13,938 nucleotides of DNA. It comes from Pseudomonadota bacterium (GTDB lineage: Bacteria > Chloroflexota > UBA6077 > JAJPHF01). Both the position numbers and the translations under genes were made by a program. The first letter of the stretch is position 1. Each line of letters starts with the position of its first letter. The stretch spans positions 1-13,938 of the forward strand of contig JAJPHF010000007.1 in the NCBI GenBank assembly GCA_021325365.1, in the 5' to 3' direction. The notes beneath the pieces are model-generated. The model searched no databases. It worked only from the letters and a program-made list of their open reading frames with translations, and was not told where the DNA came from. Shown piece after piece: positions 6,501 to 13,938 of this stretch.

Positions 6501-7921
6501 GTAAGAGTTCAGAATCGAGGGGCCGAGTTTGGGGGGTGGCGAGGGGTGGGGGGGATCGGGTAGTGTCGGGGTGTCATGAACGTACAGACGGCGAGTCGGG
6601 ACGAGCTGCTCGCCTACATCGCGACGCTGGAAGCGGCGGTGGCGGCGTTGGAAGCCCGCGTGCGGGAACTGGAAGCGCGGGGGGGCGAGGGCGCGCCGCG
6701 CCGGATGCCCGGGCACAAGCCGGAGCAGCGGGCGGCAGGCGCGGCGCGCCCCCGCAAGCCGCGGGCGCGGGGCTACGGGCGCTGCCGGAGCGTGCCCACG
6801 GAGCAGGTGGTGCACGCGGTGGCGCAGTGCCCCGCCTGCGGCTGTGCCTTGGTGGGGGGCAGTCGGCAGCGGAGCCGGGAAGTGCTGGAGCTGGCGCCGG
6901 CGCCGGCGCGGGTGAGCGAGCACGTGTATCTGGCCCGCCGTTGTCCCCAATGTGGGCGGCGCTGCGTCCCCCCGCCGGAGCTGGCCGGGGTGGTGGTGGG
7001 GCGGCAGCGGCTGGGGGTGGGGCTGGTGAGCCTGATCGCCACGCTGCGCTGCGTAGGGCGGTGGCCATACGGGCAGATTCAACGGTATCTGGCGAGCGTG
7101 CATGGGCTGCGGCTCAGCCAGGGGGCGCTGGTGGGGGCAGTACGGACGGTGGCCCGACAGGGCGCAGGGGCGGCCGCGCAGATTCAGGAGCAGGTCCGCG
7201 CGAGCCCCGTGGTGCACGGGGATGAGACCGGCTGGCGGGAGAATGGGCGCAACGGCGACGTGTGGACCTTCAGCACCCCGACCGCCCGCCTGTTCGTGCG
7301 CGGCAGCCGGACCGGTAGCGTGATCGATGCCGCCCTGGGGGGGGACTTCGCCGGGGTGCTGGTGAGCGACTTCTACGCGGCGTACGATCACGTGCCGACG
7401 CCCCAGCGGCGGTGCTGGGCGCACCTGCTGCGGGACGTGCACGCTCTCCGCCAGCAGCATCCCGACGACGTCGCGCTGGCCACGTGGGCGACGCAGCTCC
7501 ATCGCCTGTACGAACGCGGGCGCGCGGGGGCCACGGGGCCGACGCCGGGGCCGCGGGCGGCGCAGCGGCGGCAGTGGGCGCTCCGCACGCGGCTGCAAGC
7601 CGAACTGCGGGCGCGCGCGACGCTGCCCCCGACCGAGCCGCCGCCGGTGTGGCGGACGCTGGCAGGGCGGCTGCAGCGCTATGAGGGCGAGTTGTTTACC
7701 TTCGTGACCGAGCCGTGCGTGCCCCCGGACAACAATGCGGCCGAGCGGAGCCTCCGGCCCCTCGTCACCCAGCGGAAGATCAGCGGCGGCACCCGCTCGT
7801 CCGCCGGTACCACGACCCTCATGGTCGCCAGCACGCTCTTTGGCACCTGGCTGGCCCAACGCCGCGATCCCCTCCCAGCCTGTCGCCATCTCCTCGCCCT
7901 TCCTCAAGTCTGAACTCTTAC
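6501..7921 (+). mobile_element. Complete IS66-family insertion sequence, 1421 bp
   Basis: The ends GTAAGAGTTCAGAATCGAGG (6501-6520) and the complement of 7902-7921 match at 18 of 20 positions. CCCGCAGG at 6493-6500 and again at 7922-7929 is an 8-bp target duplication, the size typical of IS66. Removing the element and one duplication restores the GH63 reading frame exactly (YKYPQ/GAFPYGEF). It carries only a TnpC-type transposase, without tnpA or tnpB, as in the ISBst12-like subgroup. The perfect duplication suggests recent insertion. Confidence 0.93.
6576..7913 (+). CDS. IS66-family transposase (TnpC type)
   Basis: ATG 6576 gives an uninterrupted protein of 445 residues. Domains in order: an N-terminal coiled-coil/leucine-zipper-like segment ([19 protein letters not shown], about residues 17-37); a basic stretch; a zinc-binding region with CPACGC and CPQCGRRC (about residues 86-130); then the IS66 DDE core with [18 protein letters not shown] and [11 protein letters not shown] carrying the Asp, Asp and Glu. 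The tail [20 protein letters not shown] is typical of the family. The stop lies inside the right terminal repeat. It would catalyse transposition of its own element. The intact long frame contrasts with the broken host gene around it. Confidence 0.93.
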   Translation: MNVQTASRDELLAYIATLEAAVAALEARVRELEARGGEGAPRRMPGHKPEQRAAGAARPRKPRARGYGRCRSVPTEQVVHAVAQCPACGCALVGGSRQRSREVLELAPAPARVSEHVYLARRCPQCGRRCVPPPELAGVVVGRQRLGVGLVSLIATLRCVGRWPYGQIQRYLASVHGLRLSQGALVGAVRTVARQGAGAAAQIQEQVRASPVVHGDETGWRENGRNGDVWTFSTPTARLFVRGSRTGSVIDAALGGDFAGVLVSDFYAAYDHVPTPQRRCWAHLLRDVHALRQQHPDDVALATWATQLHRLYERGRAGATGPTPGPRAAQRRQWALRTRLQAELRARATLPPTEPPPVWRTLAGRLQRYEGELFTFVTEPCVPPDNNAAERSLRPLVTQRKISGGTRSSAGTTTLMVASTLFGTWLAQRRDPLPACRHLLALPQV

Positions 7922-10207
7922 CCCGCAGGGCGCCTTCCCGTACGGCGAGTTCGTGGAGGAGAATCGCCGCCGCGGCCGCAGTGAGCCCGAGTACGAGCTT
8001 CTGGATACTGGCATCTTCGCGGAGGACCGGTACTTCGACGTGCTGGTCGAATACGCGAAGGCCGCCCCGGATGACCTAGTCATTCGCATCAGCATCACGA
8101 ACCGCGGCACGGACGCGGCGCCGCTCCACCTGCTGCCGGCACTCTGGTGCCGCAACACCTGGGCCTGGGGGCGGCATGAGGCGCGGCCAGTGTTGAAGGC
8201 CGTGCCCGACGAGCAAGGGCTCGTCCACGTCGAGCATCCAGCGCTCGGCACCTACTGGCTGGCGTGCGAGGGCGCGCCGCCGCTGCTGTTCACCGAGAAC
8301 GAGACGAACACCGAGCGCCTGTGGGGCGTACCGAACGGCGGGCGCGTCAAGGATGGCATCAACGACGCCATTGTAGAGGGCAAGACAGCCGCGGTGGCGC
8401 GGGATGGCGCGGGCACGAAGGTCGCGCGCACTACGAGTGGGTGATCGCGCCGGGCGCGACCGAGACCGCCTGGCTGCGGCTTTCGGCCGTCCGCCCGGGC
8501 GCGCTGTTCGCGGACGCCGCGGCGCTTATGGTCGAGCGCGAGCGGGAGGCCGACGTCTTCTACGAACGCTTTGGCGCGGGGCTAGGCGTAGACGAGCGGC
8601 GCGTGCAGCGGCAGGCGTTCGCGGGACTACTCTGGTCGAAGCAGTTCTATCATTACAACCTGGATCAGTGGCTGAACGGCGATCCCGGGCAGCCGTCCCC
8701 GCCAGAGGGGCGCCGCTATGGGCGCAACCGCGAGTGGTTTCACCTGAAGACGCACGACGTGCTGTCGATGCCCGACAAGTGGGAGTACCCGTGGTTCGCG
8801 GCCTGGGACCTCGCGTTCCACTGCATCCCGCTGGCGCTGGTCGACCCGGAGTTCGCCAAGCAGCAGCTTCGCGTGCTCACCCATGAGTCGTACCAGCACC
8901 CCAACGGCCAGCTTCCCGCCTACGAGTGGGCGTTCGGCGACGTGAACCCGCCCGTGCACGCCTGGGCCACCTGGCGCGTGTACAAGATCGAGCAGCGCAT
9001 CACGGGCAGGGGCGACCGCGCCTTCCCCGAAGCGGTGTTCCACAAGCTCCTGCTCAACTTCACCGGGTGGGTCAACCGCAAGGATCCTGAGGGCCACAAC
9101 GTCTTCCAGGGCGGCTTCCTCGGGCTCGACAACATCGGCGTCTTCGACCGTAGCGCGCCGCTGCCCATCGCGGGGCACCTGGAGCAGTCGGACGGCACGG
9201 CCTGGACGGGCATGTACTGCCTGAACCTCATGACGATCGCGCTGGAGCTGGCGCGGGAGAACTCGGTCTACGAGGGGATGGCGGCGAAGTTCTTCGAGCA
9301 CTTCCTGTACGTGGCCGCGGCGCTGAACAACCGCGGCGGGGAGGATGTCTCCCTCTGGGACGACGACGAGTTCTTCTATGACGCGCTCCACGGGCCGGAC
9401 GGTTGCATGCTGCCGCTGAAGGTGCGCTCGCTAGTGGGGCTGATCCCCCTGCTCGCGGTGGAGACGATCGAGCCCGACCTGCTGGAGAAGCTGCCGAATT
9501 CCCGCGCCCATCTGGAGTGGTTCCTGGAGAACCGGCCCGACCTGGCGAGCCTAGTGTCGCGCTGGCACGAACCCGGCGCGGGCGAGCGGCGGCTGCTGGC
9601 GCTCGTGCGCGGCCACCGCATGAAGCGGCTGCTCAGCCGCATGCTGGACCCCGAGGAGTTCTTCGGCGACTACGGCGTGCGGGCGCTCAGCCGATATCAT
9701 GCGGAGCACCCGTACGAGCTGCACGTGGACGGCATGACGCACACCGTCCACTACGAGCCGGCGGAATCCTCGACGGGGCTGTTCGGTGGGAACTCGAACT
9801 GGCGGGGGCCGATCTGGTTCCCGATCAACTACCTGCTCGTCGAGGCAGTGCAGAAGTTCCACCACTACTACGGCGACGACTTCCGCGTCGAGTGCCCCAC
9901 CGGCTCGGGCCAGAAGCTGACGCTCTGGCAGATCGCGTCCGAGCACTCGCGCCGGCTGGCAAGCATCTTCCTGCGCGGGGCAGATGGCCGCCGCCCCGTG
10001 TTTGGAGACAGCGAGTACCTGTAGGCCGACCCCCACTGGCGCGACTACGTGCCCTTCCACGAGTATTTCCACGGCGACACCGGCCGCGGCGTGGGCGCCA
10101 GCCACCAGACCGGCTGGACGGGCCTCGTGGCGAAGCTGCTGGAGCAGTCGGGTCGCGCCCGCGCCGGCGCGTCGCCGAACGGCCGGGTTCTGGCGGGCGC
10201 GGCGGGA

Positions 10208-12286
10208 ATGCGGCGCGGAAAAGAGGTATGCGGCGACCTGGAGGCGGCGCTGCGCCGCGAGTGGCTGGTGACGAACGGGCTGGGCGGCTACGCCTCCGGC
10301 ACGCTCGCCGGCATCGCCACGCGCCGCTATCACGGCCTGCTCGTGGCGGCGCTCGCCCCGCCGGCTCAGCGCACCGTGCTCGTGGGCGGCACCGTCGAGT
10401 GGGCCGTGTACGGCGGCCAGCGCTACCCCCTCTCGGCGTGTCAGTACGCCGACGGCACCGTCGATCCGCACGGCTACTGGCACATCCAGTCGTTCGCGCT
10501 GGAGGGCATGCTGCCGGTGTGGACCTTCGCGCTGGGCGACGCGCTCCTGGAGCGGCGCATCTGGATGGCGCCCGGCGCCAACACCACCTACGTGAGCTAC
10601 ACGCTGCTGCGCGGCAGCCGTACGCTGGAGCTGGAGATCAGGCCGCTCGTGACCTACCGCGACTTGCACGCGCTTGGCTCTGGCCAGGGCTGGCAGCCGG
10701 GCGTGGAGCCGGTGCCGGGCGGCACCGTGATCCGCGCCTTCGACGGCGCAGCGCCGTTCCGGCTGCTCGCCACCGGCGGCCGCTTCGAGCCCGGCGGCAC
10801 CTGGTACTGGGGCTTCCGCCACGCCGCGGAGACCGCGCGGGGCCTCGACGACCGCGGGGACCTCTACACACCCGGCACGTTCAGGGCCACGCTCTACGCC
10901 AGCCTATCGTGGACGCTTGCGCTAACGGCCGAGGCGCACGGCGAGCTGGACGTGCCGCGAGTGATGGCCGCGGTGGAGGGTAGACAGTTACGGCTCTTGC
11001 AGCAAGCGGGCGTGGAGCGCGCCGACCCGGTCGTGCAGCAGCTCACGCTCGCCGCCGATCAGTTTCTCGTCGAGCGGCGCGTGGCCGCCCCCGCGCCGCC
11101 CATCGCCGGCGGCGCGCTCGACCTCCAGACGCCGGATGCCCCGCCTGTCCCTCTCACGTGGGGCGAGCCGGGCCAGGCCGACTCGGTATCACGCCGTACG
11201 CTGGCCAGCCGCACGGTGATCGCTGGCTACCACTGGTTCAACGACTGGGGGCGCAACACCATGATCGCGCTGCCTGGCCTCACCCTCGCCACCGGGCGGC
11301 CCGAGGACGCCGCGGCGATTTTGCGGGCCTTCGGGCGCTACGTGCGCGACGGCCTGCTGCCCAACAACTTTCCCGACGACGGCGGCGCCGACCCCGGCTA
11401 CAACACCGCCGATGCCGCGCTCTGGTAGCTGTGGGCCGTCCACGCCTACCACGAGACCGCGGGCGACGGCGCGCTGGTGGACGACCTGCTGCGGGCGCTG
11501 CGCCAGATCGTGGACGGCTACGCGGCGGGCACGCGCTACGGCATTGGCGTGGACCCGGCCGACGGGCTGCTGCGCGCCGGCGAGCCGGGCGTGCAGCTCA
11601 CCTGGATGGACGCCAAGGTGGGCGACTGGGTCGTCACGCCGCGGGTCGGGAAGGCCGTCGAGCTGAACGCGCTCTGGTACAACGCGCTGCGCGCGCTCGC
11701 CGGCTTCTTGGCCGTGCGCGACGACCCGGCGGCGGCCCAATATGCCGCGCAGGCCGAGCAGGCGCGGGCGAGCTTCCTGGCGCGCTTCCGCCAGCCCGAC
11801 CGCGCCGGCCTGGCCGACGTGATCGACGGGCCGGATGGCGACGACTGGACGGTGCGGCCGAATCAGATCTTCGCCGTGTCGCTCCCGTTCCCGCTGCTCC
11901 AGGGCGCGGAGGCAGAGCCTGTGGTGGCGGCAGTAGGGCAGACGCTTCTCACGAGCTACGGCCTCCGCTCGCTCAGCCCCGCCGAGCCCGCCTACCAGGG
12001 CCACTATGGGGGCGGCCCGCGCGAGCGCGACGGCGCCTATCACCAGGGCCCCGTGTGGGGCTGGCTGCTCGGCGCCTATGCCGAGGCGCACTACCGCGTG
12101 TACGGCGACCGCGCCGCGGCGCTGGCGCTCCTGCGGCCGATGGCCGATCATCTGCACGACGCCGGCCTGGGCACCATCTCGGAGATCTTCGAGGGCGACG
12201 CGCCCCACGTGCCTCGCGGCTGCATCGCCCAAGCGTGGAGCGTGGCCGAGGTGCTACGGGTGTGGCGCGCGCTGGCCGAGGACTGA
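10208..12286 (+). pseudogene. Amylo-alpha-1,6-glucosidase / glycogen debranching-type enzyme (GH133) with in-frame TAG
   Basis: Starting at ATG 10208 the frame spans 692 codons with one internal TAG (11426-11428, codon 407). The N-terminal domain has [20 protein letters not shown] and [12 protein letters not shown], diagnostic of archaeal/bacterial GDE N-domains. The C-terminal (alpha/alpha)6 domain has [39 protein letters not shown], then after the stop RPNQIFAVSLPFPLL, YHQGPVWGWLLGAYAEAHYR and ISEIFEGDAPHVPRGCIAQA. Members remove alpha-1,6-linked glucose from limit dextrin or related glucans. Two oddities: TAG replaces a sense codon between AALW and LWAVHAYHE, and residue 350 is Asn in DWGRN where DWGRD is usual. 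The frame is continuous with the GH63 remnant upstream, so the two may have been one fused protein; the ATG is preceded only by a weak GGCGGGA. Truncation at 407 would remove most of the catalytic domain. Confidence 0.85.
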
Positions 12287-12390
12287 CGGACAACCGACTG
12301 TGACATCCACGACGCGCTTCGCCGCAACGAGTTAATGACGAGACCGGCTTGCAGTAGGAGCAACAGCCGGGTGGTGACTGAGGTTGGGAT

Positions 12391-12397
12391 AGGAGGG
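12391..12397 (+). promoter_or_regulatory. Ribosome binding site of the methyltransferase gene
   Basis: AGGAGGG at 12391-12397 lies 5 bases before ATG 12403 and fixes the start. It is the strongest ribosome binding site in the downstream part of the run. Confidence 0.55.
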
Positions 12398-12402
12398 CGT
12401 GG

Positions 12403-13195
12403 ATGGGCAGTGCAGCGGTGCAGGGCCAGCTGTGGGGCGCGCATCCCGAAGATTTTGCGGCGTATCTGGAGCAGGTGGGCTTGCCGCTCTTTGGCGCGGC
12501 GCTCGATGCCGCGCTCGTGACGCGAGGCACGCGCCTGCTCGACGCGGGCTGAGGCGCGGGGCTTGCCGCCCTCCTGGCCAGCTTGCGCGGCGCGATTGTC
12601 ACCGCTTTCGATGCCTCGCCGGCGTTGCTGACCGTGGCTCGGGCGCGGCTGCCCCAGGCCGACGTGCGCGAGGGCGAGCTGGAGGCGCTCCCCTTCGCCG
12701 ACGCCACCTTCGACGCGGTCGTGGCGGTCAACAGCATCTTCTACGCGGCGGACATGGCCGCGGCGATGCGCGAGCTCGCCAGCGTGGTGCGGCCCGGCGG
12801 GCGCGTCGTGGTGACTGCCTGGGGGCCGCCAGAGCGGTGCGAGGCCCTGACCGCCTTACTCGCGGCGTTGGGGCCATTAATGCCGCCCCCACCGCCTGGG
12901 CTGCACCGGGACACCCGGGAGCATTGTCCGAGCCGGGCGCATTGGCGGCAGCCCTATCTCAGGCGGGGCTGCGCGTGGTGGAGCAGGGCGAGGTCGCCTG
13001 CCCCTTCGTGTACCCCAGCGCCGAAGCGTCGTGGCGGGCGGCTGCTAGCGCGGGTCCCAACCAGCTCGCCATCGCACACAGTGGGGAAGCAGCGTCCGCG
13101 CCGCCCTGGCGGAAGCGGACCGAGCTCACACTCGCCCAGACGGGAGCACCCGGTACGAGAACGTGTTCCTCTGGGCGGCGGGCGAGCGGCCGTAG
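12403..13195 (+). pseudogene. Class I SAM-dependent methyltransferase, broken by TGA and two frameshifts
   Basis: ATG 12403 gives MGSAAVQGQLWGAHPEDFAA. Motif I should read LLDAGCGAG, but codon 50 is TGA (12550-12552) at the usual Cys. The frame then continues IVTAFDASPALLTVARARLP, ELEALPFADATFDAVVAVNS and ELASVVRPGGRVVVTAWGPP, typical of Methyltransf_11/UbiE-like enzymes. After LMPPPP (about 12898) the homology moves to the -1 frame (ALSEPGALAAALSQAGLRVV, PFVYPSAEASWRAAASAGPN). Near 13093 it moves again (VRAALAEADRAHTRPDGSTR, YENVFLWAAGERP) to a TAG at 13193-13195. Both shifts fit one-base deletions, the first at a GGG run. Repaired length is about 264 residues. The methyl acceptor is unknown. 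It is the last gene of the plus-strand run, 116 bases after GH133. Confidence 0.82.
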
Positions 13196-13208
13196 CGGCT
13201 AGCTCCCT

Positions 13209-13238
13209 GCTGCTCCATGAGCGCGGCCACGGAGCAGC
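13209..13238. terminator. Possible bidirectional terminator hairpin between convergent genes
   Basis: GCTGCTCC (13209-13216) and GGAGCAGC (13231-13238) form a perfect 8-bp stem with a 14-base loop. It lies between the end of the methyltransferase remnant and the end of the convergent GNAT gene. No T tract follows in either direction, so this is only a candidate by position and stem. Confidence 0.35.
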
Positions 13239-13265
13239 GTGCCTGAGGGGCAGTCTGCTCCGCTC

Positions 13266-13766
13266 TCACAGTTCTTGGTCCATCCAGACCATGTCGCGCA
13301 GGGGAATACCGTTCTCTATGAGCCCCTCAGGGTAGCCGCGACCGGAGCTGAAGTAATCGCGTTCGATCGCGCGGAGGCGGAATCCGGCCTTCTGGTAGTA
13401 GGCTAGCGGGCCGATACTAGCGTTGCCCGTACCTACGACGACCCGCCTCACGCCGCGTGCGCGTAAATCCTCCAGTACCGCGGCCAGCAGACGTTGGCCG
13501 ATGCCCTGGCCCTGCCACGCGACAGCGACAGCCACCGCCTTGAGCTCGACCGATCGATCCGGCCTCGGCAGCGCCAAGATCGTGGCTATTGGCTGGCAGC
13601 TCTCGTCGTGGAGCGCGTAGAGGTCGCCATTCTGGTAGTAGCCGCGAACTGCCGACTCCGAATCGTCGGCCAGCAGCAGCAACGGCACATACGCATCGCG
13701 ACCGCTTCCCGCCGGCACGATCCGAACGCCCGTTTCGCTCACCGGCCCCCCTTGGCGGCCTGCCAT
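13266..13766 (-). CDS. GNAT-family N-acetyltransferase
   Basis: The minus-strand frame from ATG 13766 to the stop at 13266 gives 166 residues. The acetyl-CoA-binding motif A is clear: VELKAVAVAVAWQGQGIGQR with QGQGIG at about residues 85-90, followed by helix LLAAVLEDLRARG. Motif B is GTGNASIGPLAYYQKAGFRL (about 112-131). The C-terminal segment (RDYFSSGRGYPEGLIENGIP) resembles uncharacterised GNATs annotated as YhhY/RimI-like; the acceptor substrate is not evident. An alternative start is GTG 13742 (VSETGVRIVP), which has AAGGGGGG just upstream and would shorten the protein by 8 residues. The gene is intact, convergent to the decayed plus-strand run, and lies next to an incoming IS on its 5' side. 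Confidence 0.82.
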   Translation of the reverse strand: MAGRQGGPVSETGVRIVPAGSGRDAYVPLLLLADDSESAVRGYYQNGDLYALHDESCQPIATILALPRPDRSVELKAVAVAVAWQGQGIGQRLLAAVLEDLRARGVRRVVVGTGNASIGPLAYYQKAGFRLRAIERDYFSSGRGYPEGLIENGIPLRDMVWMDQEL

Positions 13767-13833
13767 GACGATTCGGGTGGCCCTTCACTCAGGCGCGGAT
13801 GTCGTATCCCGCGCAACACGGTATGTCTCCCTA

Positions 13834-13938
13834 GAGCCTGTTATGAACTAGCCGGTCGGGTATGGTGGCGGCATGAGTACTGTCAACCGCAAAGCCTACC
13901 CGAGCGATGTGAGTGATGACGAAGGGGCGCTGGTCGCC
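13834..13938 (+). mobile_element. Left end of another IS5-family insertion sequence (truncated by window edge)
   Basis: GAGCCTGTTATGAAC at 13834-13848 looks like the terminal repeat of IS5-family elements whose transposase begins MSTVNRKAYPSDVSDDE, which is what follows at 13873. It is preceded by CTA (13831-13833), compatible with a TNA or CTAG target. The right end is outside the window, so the boundaries are inferred. Confidence 0.65.
13873..13938 (+). CDS. IS5-family transposase, N-terminal part (partial)
   Basis: ATG 13873 opens MSTVNRKAYPSDVSDDEGAL and the frame runs off the window after 22 codons. The start MSTVNRKxYPSDVSDEEWAFVAPYL is a familiar N-terminus of one IS5-family subgroup. 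Here Gly replaces the usual Trp after DDE. Only the beginning of the DUF4096-type domain is visible and no catalytic residues can be checked. It differs from the other two IS5-type transposases in the window and from the C-terminal piece at the left edge. Confidence 0.75.
   Translation, partial: MSTVNRKAYPSDVSDDEGALVA

Larger units (their letters stand above)
6112..10150 (+). pseudogene. GH63-family glucosidase, split by IS66 and carrying several lesions
   Basis: Homology begins [20 protein letters not shown], continues [14 protein letters not shown] and [20 protein letters not shown] to YKYPQG at 6500. It resumes after the IS at 7929 (AFPYGEFVEENRRRGR, ELLDTGIFAEDRYFDVLVEY) and runs to [16 protein letters not shown] near 10150. 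This is a bacterial GH63 (glucosidase/mannosylglycerate-hydrolase-like), about 870-880 residues once repaired. Conserved blocks include [34 protein letters not shown] and GGNSNWRGPIWFP. Lesions: the ATG at 6112 is joined to the body only if one CG is restored in the CG run at about 6124-6130; IS66 at 6501; a one-base loss near 8420-8428; an in-frame TAG at 10022-10024 where relatives usually have a Gln-like position before DPHWRDY. Members hydrolyse glucosides such as glucosylglycerate or oligosaccharides in the cytoplasm; the substrate here is unknown. No stop separates it from the next gene. Confidence 0.85.

Noticed and set aside
6393..7907. 504-codon minus-strand frame opposite the IS66 transposase
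   Set aside because: It is Pro/Arg/His-rich shadow coding caused by high third-position GC; the plus-strand protein has clear IS66 motifs.
7902..7929. IS66 right end considered as part of GH63 coding sequence
   Set aside because: The terminal repeat and 8-bp duplication define the boundary at 7921/7922, and removal restores the GH63 frame.
9551..10822. 423-codon minus-strand frame opposite the GH63/GH133 junction
   Set aside because: Low-complexity shadow of the real plus-strand coding region.
9403..10983. 526-codon plus-strand frame overlapping GH63 and GH133
   Set aside because: It has Arg/Ala/Gly-rich composition and no motifs; the overlapping frame carries the conserved glycosidase blocks.
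11158..12303. Long frames on both strands over the GH133 C-terminal half
   Set aside because: Arg-rich shadows; the true frame continues through the TAG with strongly conserved motifs.

Overview
The window is high-GC bacterial DNA with GGAGG-type ribosome binding sites close to several starts. The proteins (a bacterial GH63 glucosidase, an archaeal/bacterial-type amylo-alpha-1,6-glucosidase, a medium-chain glucose dehydrogenase, an aquaporin with a Cys-rich tail) look most like Chloroflexota or a similar GC-rich thermotolerant soil or spring lineage. That placement is an impression from remembered families, not a search result.

Layout: (1) 1-104 is the 3' end of an IS5-type element. It abuts a minus-strand C-terminal fragment of a Gfo/Idh/MocA-type oxidoreductase (104-466). 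(2) 467-1392 has no recognisable gene. It holds a good sigma70-like promoter with no gene behind it and a structure resembling a phage/ICE attP: a truncated tRNA 3' half (980-1023) between two identical 19-bp direct repeats (822-840 and 1193-1211). (3) 1393-2247 is a complete IS427-like IS5-family element with TAA target duplications. (4) 2642-13195 is a plus-strand, closely spaced gene run: DoxX/DUF417 membrane protein, MIP channel, glucose dehydrogenase (gdh), GH63 glucosidase, glycogen-debranching-type glucosidase (GH133) and a SAM methyltransferase. A second IS5-family element (3107-4011) landed exactly on the doxX stop codon. An IS66 element (6501-7921) with a perfect 8-bp target duplication splits the GH63 gene. 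(5) A minus-strand GNAT acetyltransferase (to 13266) is intact. (6) A further IS5-family element starts at about 13834 and runs off the window.

Taken together, the gene run looks like a channel/membrane-protein plus glucoside-breakdown operon: glucosidases release glucose and glucose dehydrogenase oxidises it. It is decaying. gdh has one frameshift; GH63 has an IS, two frameshifts and an in-frame TAG; GH133 has an in-frame TAG; the methyltransferase has an in-frame TGA and two frameshifts. The IS66 transposase, DoxX, MIP and GNAT frames are uninterrupted. This favours real pseudogenisation with IS expansion over uniformly poor sequence, although several of the small indels sit in short homopolymer or CG runs where consensus errors also occur. 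I see no CRISPR array, no complete RNA gene and no clearly new multi-gene system. The most unusual items are the attP-like structure, the in-frame continuity of GH63 with GH133, and insertion elements abutting stop codons.
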